Positions 8,149 through 16,372 of a stretch of DNA of 56,321 nt are shown in pieces. The DNA is taken from positions 1-56,321 of the forward strand of contig DAIPJH010000013.1 of NCBI GenBank assembly GCA_036770365.1, given 5' to 3'. Both the position numbers and the translations under genes were made by a program. The notes under the pieces were generated by a model. That model made no database searches. It was not told the DNA's origin and worked only from the letters and a program-made list of their open reading frames with translations. Origin of the DNA: DAIPJH01 sp036770365 (lineage in GTDB: Bacteria; Pseudomonadota; Alphaproteobacteria; Rickettsiales; UBA998). Positions within the stretch are counted from its first letter, which is position 1. Each line of letters begins with the position of its first letter.

Positions 8149-9177
8149 ATGGCTAAGAATGTAATCAATAAAGAAGACTACCGTTCACTGACAGGTATCC
8201 AAAAATCTGCGATCATGATCATGTCAATGGACGAAGAAAACGCGACCAAAGTATTCTCAATGATGGACGACGAAGAAATCAAAGAGATGTCCTCTGTTAT
8301 GGCAAGCCTCGGCACGGTCAGCTCTGAAACCGTTGAACGTTTATTCCTTGAGTTTGCAGAACAAATGAACGCCTCAGGCGTGGTCATGGGAACGTACGAC
8401 ACCACGGAACAGCTTCTTCTCAAGGCTCTTGGCAAAGACCGCGTTGATTCTATCATGGAAGATATCCGAGGTCCTGCGGGTCGCACCACATGGGATAAGC
8501 TCGGCAATGTCAGTGAAGAAGTCTTAGCGGCTTATTTGAAAAACGAATACCCACAGACCATTGCACTCGTAATCTCCAAGATCAAGCCCGATCATGCCGC
8601 ACGTGTTTTGACCGAACTCCCAGAGGATTTGGCGATGGAGGTCATGATGCGTATGCTCAGTATGGATGCGGTGAAAAAAGAAGTATTAGATGGCATTGAA
8701 AAAACACTCCGCGTTGAGTTCATGAACAACCTTGCGAAAACTCAACGCCGCGATAGCCATGAACTTATGGCTGAGATCTTCAATAATTTTGATCGTAATG
8801 CTGAAGCACGCTTTATGAGCAAATTAGAAGAACAAAACCAAGAAACTGCCGAACATATCCGCGCTCTTATGTTCACCTTCGAAGACCTCGCTAAGATCAA
8901 CACACAAGGCATTCAGGCCATTTTACGTAATGTGGACAAAGACAAGCTTGGACTGGCACTCAAGGGTGCATCCGAGACTATCAAACAGCTCTTTATTGGC
9001 AATATGTCAGAACGTGCATCCAAGATCCTCGTGGAAGACATGGAAGGCATGGGTCCTGTTCGCCTTAAAGATGTAGATGAAGCACAGATGTATATTGTGG
9101 GCATTGCTAAAGACATGGCGGCAAAAGGTGAAATTGTTATCGCAGAGGCAGGTGGAGAAGAACAACTTATCTACTAA
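8149..9177 (+). CDS. fliG: Flagellar motor switch protein FliG
   Basis: Switch-complex protein that binds FliF with its N-terminal domain and the MotA stator with its C-terminal charged helix, so it carries torque. At 342 residues it has the typical length. The N-terminal part (LTGIQKSAIMIMSMDEENATKV), the middle EHPQ-like segment (ENEYPQTIALV) and the C-terminal torque helix region (MFTFEDLAKI, the place of the charged residues) are all present. It has a clear AGGAGC ribosome site and lies 36 bases after fliF. Confidence 0.96.
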   Translation: MAKNVINKEDYRSLTGIQKSAIMIMSMDEENATKVFSMMDDEEIKEMSSVMASLGTVSSETVERLFLEFAEQMNASGVVMGTYDTTEQLLLKALGKDRVDSIMEDIRGPAGRTTWDKLGNVSEEVLAAYLKNEYPQTIALVISKIKPDHAARVLTELPEDLAMEVMMRMLSMDAVKKEVLDGIEKTLRVEFMNNLAKTQRRDSHELMAEIFNNFDRNAEARFMSKLEEQNQETAEHIRALMFTFEDLAKINTQGIQAILRNVDKDKLGLALKGASETIKQLFIGNMSERASKILVEDMEGMGPVRLKDVDEAQMYIVGIAKDMAAKGEIVIAEAGGEEQLIY

Positions 9178-9218
9178 TGCCCTATACCACGTGACAACCC
9201 AACAGAAAGCAGCTTTTC

Positions 9219-10256
9219 ATGATCCACTCGGTGCGTATTCAACCCTTCAATTTTTATTCTCTGCGAGATTTCTCGCAGCCTGAAGGTGCGAATCATGCAT
9301 TTCAACCTCTACAAGTCGTTGAAGAAGCTCCTCCACCTCCTCCACCTCCTCCACCGCCAAGCTTTAGTGAAGCTGACCTAGAACGTGCTAAACAACAGGC
9401 ATTTTCAGAAGGTCAAACAAAGGGCGTTTTAGAAGGCATGGAAAAAGCACAGAGCGAAGATACAGAACGCGATACACTACTATCTTCTCAACTGCGCACA
9501 ATCTCTGCCCAGCTTGAAACAATGAAACAAGAACATCTTCATGTCGTAAATGCACATCGCACGGAAGCAGTGCAGCTTGGTATTCATATCGCTGGACTGA
9601 TTGCAGGACGTGCGCTTAACATAGACCCCACTTCTGTTGCTGAGAATCTGGTCAATGCCTGCTTAGAACACTTAATTGAAGAACCTAAACTCACGTTACA
9701 AGCACATCCTATGATGACTGATGCCATTCGTCAAAAAGTAGAAAAAATGGCACAAGACATCCGTTTTGAAGGCATTCTCAGTGTTGAAGCCAGCCCAGCT
9801 CTTAGCCTAACAGAATGCAAACTCACTTGGGCAAATGGTGAGGCAACCTTATCTCCTGAAGCAATTTGGCAAGATATTCTGACACGCTTGCTCCCTGAGC
9901 ATATCCGCACTTTGATGCCTGCACTCAGTGACATTCTCGGCACAAAAATTTCAACTTCACCCGCCGCGATAACACCAAGCATACCAGCAACCCCCGCCAC
10001 TACCTCGGAAAACACCTCTGATGTGACATTACCTGTTGCCCCTCCTTCTCTTGCAGACGAACTTCCCTATATTCCGCCCGTAACCGAAGAAGATTTAGCA
10101 GCCTACACCCCCGAATACCGCATTGCCCGCGCAGATGAAAACCCCATCATCAGCGATATTCTCCACAGTATCGAAGAGGTAATTGAGGCCACAGAAAAAG
10201 CAGAAGCAGAAAAAGGACAAAAGAAAAAGCCACCTTCTACGATAGAAGAAGGCTAA
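9219..10256 (+). CDS. fliH: Flagellar assembly protein FliH (FlbE)
   Basis: Predicted regulator of the export ATPase FliI and link between the ATPase and the C-ring. The N-terminus IQPFNFYSLRDF is typical of the alphaproteobacterial FlbE/FliH form. It is followed by a run of ten prolines (about residues 38-47), a glutamine/glutamate-rich helical part and a central domain (about 120-230) matching the FliH C-terminal fold. The last 100 residues are a Pro/Thr/Glu-rich tail that ends in a Lys-rich stretch. Position between fliG and fliN is the main support, because FliH sequences diverge quickly. Confidence 0.85.
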   Translation: MIHSVRIQPFNFYSLRDFSQPEGANHAFQPLQVVEEAPPPPPPPPPPSFSEADLERAKQQAFSEGQTKGVLEGMEKAQSEDTERDTLLSSQLRTISAQLETMKQEHLHVVNAHRTEAVQLGIHIAGLIAGRALNIDPTSVAENLVNACLEHLIEEPKLTLQAHPMMTDAIRQKVEKMAQDIRFEGILSVEASPALSLTECKLTWANGEATLSPEAIWQDILTRLLPEHIRTLMPALSDILGTKISTSPAAITPSIPATPATTSENTSDVTLPVAPPSLADELPYIPPVTEEDLAAYTPEYRIARADENPIISDILHSIEEVIEATEKAEAEKGQKKKPPSTIEEG

Positions 10257-10316
10257 TACTTTACAAACACGATGAAATGATTGAACTAGTACAACAGAAT
10301 CAGAAATAGAAGGAAC

Positions 10317-10616
10317 ATGACTATGGTAGATGAAAACGCACTCGCTGCTGCCTTTGGAGATGGAGATCATAATCTTACCCTTGATGCAGTACAAGATATT
10401 CCTGTCAATATTTCTGTAGTACTCGGCAAGACCACCATGCAGGTCAACCAATTGCTCAAACTAGGGCGTGGCGCAGTGGTAGAGCTTGACAGAAAAGTAG
10501 GAGAACCAATTGATATTTATGTTAATAATCGCCTCGTGGCGCGTGGTGAGGTGGTCGTGGTTGAAGACCGCATCGGTATTACCATGACAGAGATCATCAA
10601 GCCTGATAAAAAATAA
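10317..10616 (+). CDS. fliN: Flagellar motor switch protein FliN
   Basis: A short C-ring protein (about 99 residues) made almost entirely of the SpoA domain. IPVNISVVLGKTTMQVNQLL, LGRGAVVELDRKVGEPIDIYVN and ARGEVVVVEDRIGI are hallmark FliN stretches. It helps set rotation direction and docks the export ATPase through FliH. It sits between fliH and flbD as in Caulobacter. The first ATG at 10317 has AAGGAA in front; a second at 10323 is possible. Confidence 0.95.
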   Translation: MTMVDENALAAAFGDGDHNLTLDAVQDIPVNISVVLGKTTMQVNQLLKLGRGAVVELDRKVGEPIDIYVNNRLVARGEVVVVEDRIGITMTEIIKPDKK

Positions 10617-10654
10617 CCTTTAAGATAAAACCAAGAAAAAAATAAGGATAGCCA

Positions 10655-12076
10655 ATGCGACTGATGATAGTGGGAGATTTAAGTGGTCAGATGGGTGCAG
10701 CCAGCACCATCGCCCGTTCTCGTGGTGCAAAAGTTTCGCAACTAGACTCCATTCAAGCAGCCATGGACGCACTGTGCGCAGGTCACGGCGCAGACATTAT
10801 CATGGTTGATGTATCGGAAGACATAAAATCGCTTGCTGATATGATGCTACGTGAACGCATCACTGTCCCAATTGTCGCATGTGGGGTCAATGCGGATGCG
10901 AAAGCCGCTGCGGGAGCTATCAAAGCAGGAGCGCAAGAATATATCCCTCTTCCCCCAGATGAAGAACTTATTGCTGCCGTTTTAGAAGCCATTACCGAAG
11001 AATCACATGACGTGATCCACACTTCCCCCGTAATGAAACGCGTACTTGGGGTAGCAGATCAGATCGCTCCCTCTGATGCAAGCGTCTTAATCACAGGTGA
11101 ATCTGGCACAGGTAAAGAAGTGATTGCACGCTACATTCATCAAAAAAGCAATCGTGCATCTAAACCCTTCATTGCCGTCAATTGTGCTGCTATCCCTGAC
11201 AACCTTCTGGAATCTGAATTATTTGGACATGAAAAAGGTGCATTCACGGGGGCAATGGTACGTCGTGTTGGTAAATTTGAAGAAGCCAACACAGGCACGC
11301 TCCTGCTAGATGAAATCAGCGAAATGGATGTACGCCTACAAGCAAAACTTTTGCGCGCCATTCAAGAACGTGAAATTGATCGTGTTGGCGGCAATCGCCC
11401 AGTACCTGTCGATATTCGTATCTTAGCCACCAGTAACCGCAATCTGCTCGATGAAGTGCAAAAAGGCAAATTCCGCGAAGATTTATACTTCCGCTTGAAT
11501 GTCATTATGATTGAAATGCCTCCACTGCGCACACGCGACGGCGACATTGCCCTCATTGGCCAGCATTTCATTGATAAATATTCCAAAGCTAATGGATTGC
11601 CTCCTCGTAAACTTACCGATGCAGCCAAAGCAAAAATGCAAGCCTACCCATGGCCGGGGAATGTACGTGAACTTGAAAACACAATGCACCGCGCTGTATT
11701 GATGGCAGGGGGCAATCACATTGATGACATGGCGATTATGCTTCCAGAAACACGAGGAATAGCCACACATCCCATGCAAAACTCATCATCTAGCTCTGAG
11801 ATGATTGGACATGCAATTCCTTCACCTGTGCAACCTGCTCCACTACCACAAACTTACTCTGCTCCAACCCAATCTCAGCCAATTTCCGCATCATCACCTG
11901 CGGGTGTTACCATGTTGGTCGGACGGAAAGTAGCAGATGTAGAACGTGACCTTATTTTACAAACACTAGATCACTGTCTCGGCAATCGTACCCATGCAGC
12001 CAATATTTTAGGGATTTCCATCCGAACTCTACGCAACAAACTACATCAATATGGACATGGAGACACTGAAGATTAA
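10655..12076 (+). CDS. flbD: Sigma-54-dependent flagellar activator FlbD
   Basis: Transcription factor that opens sigma-54 promoters of late flagellar genes. An N-terminal receiver-like domain (1-120) keeps Asp52 (MVDVSED) but has lost the acidic pair near the start and the Lys usually found in the last strand (IPLPPD), as in atypical receivers. The AAA+ domain has Walker A GESGTGKE, the sigma-54 contact loop GAFTGA and Walker B LLLDEISEMD. A Pro/Ser linker precedes a Fis-type helix-turn-helix (NRTHAANILGISIRTLRNKL). In Caulobacter FlbD is controlled by FliX rather than by phosphorylation; fliX is not in this window. Confidence 0.94.
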   Translation: MRLMIVGDLSGQMGAASTIARSRGAKVSQLDSIQAAMDALCAGHGADIIMVDVSEDIKSLADMMLRERITVPIVACGVNADAKAAAGAIKAGAQEYIPLPPDEELIAAVLEAITEESHDVIHTSPVMKRVLGVADQIAPSDASVLITGESGTGKEVIARYIHQKSNRASKPFIAVNCAAIPDNLLESELFGHEKGAFTGAMVRRVGKFEEANTGTLLLDEISEMDVRLQAKLLRAIQEREIDRVGGNRPVPVDIRILATSNRNLLDEVQKGKFREDLYFRLNVIMIEMPPLRTRDGDIALIGQHFIDKYSKANGLPPRKLTDAAKAKMQAYPWPGNVRELENTMHRAVLMAGGNHIDDMAIMLPETRGIATHPMQNSSSSSEMIGHAIPSPVQPAPLPQTYSAPTQSQPISASSPAGVTMLVGRKVADVERDLILQTLDHCLGNRTHAANILGISIRTLRNKLHQYGHGDTED

Positions 12077-12085
12077 CTTTTTAAG

Positions 12086-12140
12086 AACCCTCGCCCTACC
12101 CCTCTCTTACAAGCAGGAGATGGAAGTTTCGGCTTTGCAA
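12086..12140. repeat. R1-type palindromic element between flbD and flhA
   Basis: AACCCTCGCCC, then CTCTC, a short loop and GGAGA, followed by GAAGTTTCGGCTTTGC. It shares its order of blocks with the element after rfbB (38451-38496) and its CTCTC/GGAGA core with the thiC elements. The arms are degenerate here. Confidence 0.5.
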
Positions 12141-12188
12141 AAACATAAAACTCTAATCTCTAACCCCTAGCCCCTTAAAAGAGTATTC

Positions 12189-14363
12189 ATGGCTGATGGC
12201 AAAACACCTTCTGGATTTAATCTTCCCGCCTTTAAGATAGGCGCGAATGCCGCCATGCGTCGTAGCGATATTTTCTTTGCACTCGGCGTCGTCGGAATTC
12301 TCGCAGTACTAATGATTCCAGTGCCACCTGCTATGCTCGATTTATTACTCGGCATATCTATTACCGTGTCCGTGCTGATTTTAATGACCTCACTGTTTGT
12401 TGATAAGCCTTTACAATTAAGCTCTTTCCCAACCATTTTGCTAATTTCAACCATGTTACGCCTCTCGCTTAACATCGCTTCCACGCGCCTTATCCTCAGT
12501 AAAGGACATGAAGGCACAGCAGCAGCAGGTCATGTCATTGAAGCATTTGGACATTTCGTAATGGGTGGCAGCGTTCTTATTGGGTTTATCATTTTTGGGA
12601 TTTTGACCGTAATTAACTTCGTGGTAATTACTAAAGGTTCGGGACGTATCGCCGAAGTATCAGCGCGTTTTTCACTCGATGCTATGCCGGGAAAACAAAT
12701 GGCGATTGATGCTGATTTGTCCGCAGGGCTAATTGATGAATCTGTTGCCAAAGCTCGCCGTAAAGAATTAGAAGAAGAAAACACCTTCTTTGGAGCAATG
12801 GATGGTGCGAGCAAATTCGTTCGCGGAGATGCGGTCGCAGGCTTGCTAATTACCTTCATCAACTTAGTCGGTGGCATTTTAATCGGAACGGTTACCAAAG
12901 ACCTCTCTCTCAGCGAAGCAGTTAGCACCTACACGATTCTTTCTGTTGGTGATGGCCTTGTCTCACAAATTCCTGCGCTTGTGGTTTCCACGGCTGCGGG
13001 TTTACTTGTCACCAAAGCAGGCGTCAGTGGTTCAGCTGACAAAGCCGTGATGGGACAATTAAGCGGACACCCTGCTGCAATTGGTATTACTTCTGGCTTG
13101 CTCTTCGTAATTGCTATGTTGCCAGGAATTCCTGCCCCCCCATTCCTTGCTCTTTCTGCCGTAGTAGGATTTTTAGCATGGTACGCCACCAAAAATCCTG
13201 AGATGTCACGCAACTTACGTGGCGGCACAGACGCAGCAGCGGCAAGTGGTAAGAGCAGCAACGCAGGACTGCTCGGTGGTAGTGGCGAACCAGCAGAGAT
13301 AGGTCCTGATGGCAAACCGATGCCAGCGCAAGAAAATATCGCCGATGCACTCAAACTTGATACGCTTCGCCTAGAGCTTGGTTATGGCTTACTCCCCCTC
13401 ATTAACTATCAAAAAGGGCATCGCCTAACCGAACAAATCAAGGCATTACGCAAGCAAATCGCCCGCGAACTTGGCTTCGTCATGCCTGCGGTGCGTATCC
13501 AAGATAACATGCAACTTCCTGCCAATTCCTATGTCGTCAAAGTCAAAGAAATGGAAGCTGGACGCGGTGAAATTCGCCCTGATATGCTATTGGTCATGGA
13601 TCCTGCGGGTGGGCGTATCACTTTACCGGGAGAAGAGACCACCGAGCCAACTTTCGGGCTTCCTGCCATGTGGATCAGCGATCAAAACCGTGAAGAAGCA
13701 CTATTTAGAAACTATACTGTGGTAGATCCTCCAACCGTTATCACCACCCATTTGACCGAAATCATCAAAGAAAATCTTGCTGACTTATTGTCGTATTCTG
13801 AAACGCAGAAGCTACTTGATGATATGGGACAAGATCAGCAAAAATTGATTGCAGAAACCGTTCCTTCGCAAATTTCAGTCACAGGTATACAACGTGTATT
13901 GCAAAATTTACTGGCAGAAACCATCTCAATTCGTGATCTCTCAACGATTATGGAATCTGTGGCAGAATCGTCCCGTATCACACAGAACATTACCATGATT
14001 ACCGAGCATGTACGGATGCGTTTAGCTCGCCAAATCAGTCACTCTGTGACCAATGCCGATGGATACATCCCGATTATTGCACTCTCACCCACATGGGAAC
14101 AAATCTTTGCGGAATCGCTCTCAGGCGAAGGAGAAGAACGTACCCTCAGCATGGCACCGAGCAAGATTCAGGAATTTATTACTGCCATTCGTAATAAATT
14201 TGATCAGTTCAACATGCAAGGGGAAACGCCTGTATTGCTAACAAGCCCCATTATTCGTCCTTATGTACGCTCTATCGTCGAACGTTTCCGTAATACGACT
14301 CCAGTGCTTTCACAAAATGAAATACACGCTCGTGCGCGCATTAAAACGCTGGGGCAGATATGA
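12189..14363 (+). CDS. flhA: Flagellar export gate protein FlhA
   Basis: Largest membrane component of the flagellar type III export gate; it uses the proton motive force and docks chaperone-substrate complexes. At 724 residues it has about eight membrane helices in the first 330 residues, including the highly conserved LRLSLNIASTRLILS and the FHIPEP-type loop (GSGRIAEVSARFSLDAMPGKQMAID). A Gly/Ser linker leads to a large cytosolic domain. The gene follows flbD after 112 bases that contain an R1-type repeat. Confidence 0.96.
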   Translation: MADGKTPSGFNLPAFKIGANAAMRRSDIFFALGVVGILAVLMIPVPPAMLDLLLGISITVSVLILMTSLFVDKPLQLSSFPTILLISTMLRLSLNIASTRLILSKGHEGTAAAGHVIEAFGHFVMGGSVLIGFIIFGILTVINFVVITKGSGRIAEVSARFSLDAMPGKQMAIDADLSAGLIDESVAKARRKELEEENTFFGAMDGASKFVRGDAVAGLLITFINLVGGILIGTVTKDLSLSEAVSTYTILSVGDGLVSQIPALVVSTAAGLLVTKAGVSGSADKAVMGQLSGHPAAIGITSGLLFVIAMLPGIPAPPFLALSAVVGFLAWYATKNPEMSRNLRGGTDAAAASGKSSNAGLLGGSGEPAEIGPDGKPMPAQENIADALKLDTLRLELGYGLLPLINYQKGHRLTEQIKALRKQIARELGFVMPAVRIQDNMQLPANSYVVKVKEMEAGRGEIRPDMLLVMDPAGGRITLPGEETTEPTFGLPAMWISDQNREEALFRNYTVVDPPTVITTHLTEIIKENLADLLSYSETQKLLDDMGQDQQKLIAETVPSQISVTGIQRVLQNLLAETISIRDLSTIMESVAESSRITQNITMITEHVRMRLARQISHSVTNADGYIPIIALSPTWEQIFAESLSGEGEERTLSMAPSKIQEFITAIRNKFDQFNMQGETPVLLTSPIIRPYVRSIVERFRNTTPVLSQNEIHARARIKTLGQI

Positions 14364-14380
14364 TGAATTCTCTTTCTCTC

Positions 14381-14464
14381 CGTCATTGCAAGTGCGGCAA
14401 AGCAATCCAGTCTAACTTGATTTCCGGACGGCTTCGTCAGGCTTACGTCTTCTTCGCAACGACA
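14381..14464. repeat. 84-bp imperfect inverted-repeat element between flhA and flhF (R2)
   Basis: It begins CGTCATTGCAAGTGCGGCAA and ends GCAACGACATG, so the outer arms are inverted with one mismatch. The inner CGGCTTCGTCAGGCTTACG is also typical of a widespread alphaproteobacterial intergenic repeat that starts CGTCATTGCGAG. It fills nearly the whole gap between the two genes. It is probably non-coding and mobile in origin. Confidence 0.6.
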
Positions 14465-14484
14465 TGGAAACTAGGGGGCATCCT

Positions 14485-15570
14485 ATGCGCCTAAGAACCT
14501 TTCATGCCCCCAATATGAAGCAAGCAATGGAAATGATCCGTGATGAACTAGGAGACAGTGCCATCATCATTTCATCACATAAAAACCTCTCAGGTAAAGG
14601 GGTTGCTGTCACCGTTGCACAAGAAGACCTCGATGATCATGAAACATTTACACCGCAACCGCACACCCTAGCGCAAACAAAAACAACACCTCAAACGCAA
14701 CCAACCCATCACTATCACCCACAAGATGTCTATGAATTGCAAGACCGTGATGTCATTGATGAAGGAATCAATGCTTATCATTACATGCCAGACTATATCA
14801 TCCGTGATATGGAGGACACGCTATTTCGCCAAGGCGTAAACCATGAATTGATTGACGAAATGCTACGCGTGATGGGCAACCAACCTGCCCCACATGATAC
14901 GTCCGCAGAGAGCCTCCATCATTTGCTTCGTGAAACCATTCGCCACACATTCCGTTTTTCTAGTATTCCATTCAGCCAAACAGGATTGCGGATGATGGTC
15001 GTCGGAACTCCAGGGGCAGGGAAAACCCTAATGGTTGCCAAAACTGCCGCCCGTATCGTCAAAGCAGGACAACGCGTCACCGTCATCACCACCGACTATA
15101 AACGCGCAGGCGGCGTCGAACAGCTTGCCTCTTTCACAGATATTTTACAAGTTAAGTTACATGTTGCCAATACACGTACTGAACTCAAAACATTATTGAC
15201 ACAAATTCCACCAAGCGAACGCGTCATTATGGACAGCGCAGGTGCAAACCCTTATGATTACCAAGAACTCAAAGACCTTTCTGAATTTGCTGGGCTGATG
15301 GGTGTTGAACCCGTACTCGTATTCCCTGCGGGGGGCGATCCTGATGAAGCCGCAGAAGTCGCACGTGCCTTTTCCTTCCTTGGTGTAGAACGCATGCTCA
15401 TCACCCGTATGGATTTGGCACGCCGCTATGGCAGCGTTCTCTCTGCTGCCCACGCCGCAGGACTCGCATTTTCTTATGCAACAGGTACAGAGCAGGTGTT
15501 AGGCGAATGTGCAGATATGACACCTGACAAACTGGCAGGCTTGTTGCTTGGTACTATGAAACATCTTTGA
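14485..15570 (+). CDS. flhF: Flagellar placement GTPase FlhF
   Basis: SRP-family GTPase that marks the site, usually a pole, where the flagellum is built. An N-terminal basic domain (MRLRTFHAPNMKQAMEMI) and a His/Gln/Thr-rich linker lead to the NG domain with G1 GTPGAGKT, the DYKRAGGVEQL motif (DTxRxGAxEQL in relatives), DSAG in G3 position and TRMD in G4 position. The frame is open from 14464, but the ATG at 14485 has AGGGGG 6-8 bases before it and gives the family N-terminus. It is followed by flhG after 24 bases. Confidence 0.92.
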   Translation: MRLRTFHAPNMKQAMEMIRDELGDSAIIISSHKNLSGKGVAVTVAQEDLDDHETFTPQPHTLAQTKTTPQTQPTHHYHPQDVYELQDRDVIDEGINAYHYMPDYIIRDMEDTLFRQGVNHELIDEMLRVMGNQPAPHDTSAESLHHLLRETIRHTFRFSSIPFSQTGLRMMVVGTPGAGKTLMVAKTAARIVKAGQRVTVITTDYKRAGGVEQLASFTDILQVKLHVANTRTELKTLLTQIPPSERVIMDSAGANPYDYQELKDLSEFAGLMGVEPVLVFPAGGDPDEAAEVARAFSFLGVERMLITRMDLARRYGSVLSAAHAAGLAFSYATGTEQVLGECADMTPDKLAGLLLGTMKHL

Positions 15571-15594
15571 TAATTTTGGATTGGACGACACGTT

Positions 15595-16353
15595 ATGACT
15601 ACCGCACCGCTCAACAACATCATTGCAATCGCTTCTGGTAAAGGAGGCGTTGGCAAGACATGGGTATCGATCACCCTGTCACATCTGTTTGCGCGCTCAG
15701 GTCGTCGTGCTTTGTTGTTTGACGGAGATATTGGACTTGCAAATGTCGACGTTCAGCTCGGACTTATGCCCAAAAAAGACCTTGGTAACGTCTTTGACGG
15801 CAAAGCCACACTAGCAGAAGTTGTCACCCATTATGCTGGCGGCTTTGATATTATCGCTGGGCGTTCGGGATCAACCCGCCTTGCCTCCGTCTCACTATCT
15901 AGCTTAACGCGCATCAAAGAACAACTCGTCGACCTCTCAAAAAGTTATGACATGGTGATTATCGATTTAGGTGCTGGCATTGAACAATATGTCCAATTTA
16001 TGGCATCAATTGCTAGCCGCTGTGTCGTAGTCATCACCGATGAACCCACCTCACTCACCGATGCTTATGCTTTCATCAAACTCTGTACGACCAAACTACA
16101 AAACCCCAATATCAGCATCATCGTTAACCAAGCTGCTACTCAAAAAGATGGTGAACGCACCTTTGGCGCACTTTCCAAAGCATGTGAAAATTTCCTAAAG
16201 ATCAAACCGTCACTACTTGGCATCGTCCGTAAAGACAACAAAGTACGTGATGCGATACGCTCACAATCCTCCCTTATTGATAAAGCACCGCATACACTTG
16301 CTGCCACTGATGCTGCAGCAATCTCTGTTAAATTGCTACAACCTATCAGCTAG
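15595..16353 (+). CDS. flhG: MinD-like ATPase FlhG (FleN/YlxH)
   Basis: ParA/MinD-family ATPase that limits flagellar number and works against FlhF. The deviant Walker A motif is ASGKGGVGKTW, with Walker A' FDGDIGLANVDVQLG and Walker B VIIDLGAG. At 252 residues it is a short form and lacks an obvious C-terminal membrane-targeting helix. The flhF-flhG pair is conserved. Confidence 0.92.
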   Translation: MTTAPLNNIIAIASGKGGVGKTWVSITLSHLFARSGRRALLFDGDIGLANVDVQLGLMPKKDLGNVFDGKATLAEVVTHYAGGFDIIAGRSGSTRLASVSLSSLTRIKEQLVDLSKSYDMVIIDLGAGIEQYVQFMASIASRCVVVITDEPTSLTDAYAFIKLCTTKLQNPNISIIVNQAATQKDGERTFGALSKACENFLKIKPSLLGIVRKDNKVRDAIRSQSSLIDKAPHTLAATDAAAISVKLLQPIS

Positions 16354-16372
16354 CTAAACTTATGTAACCCAT

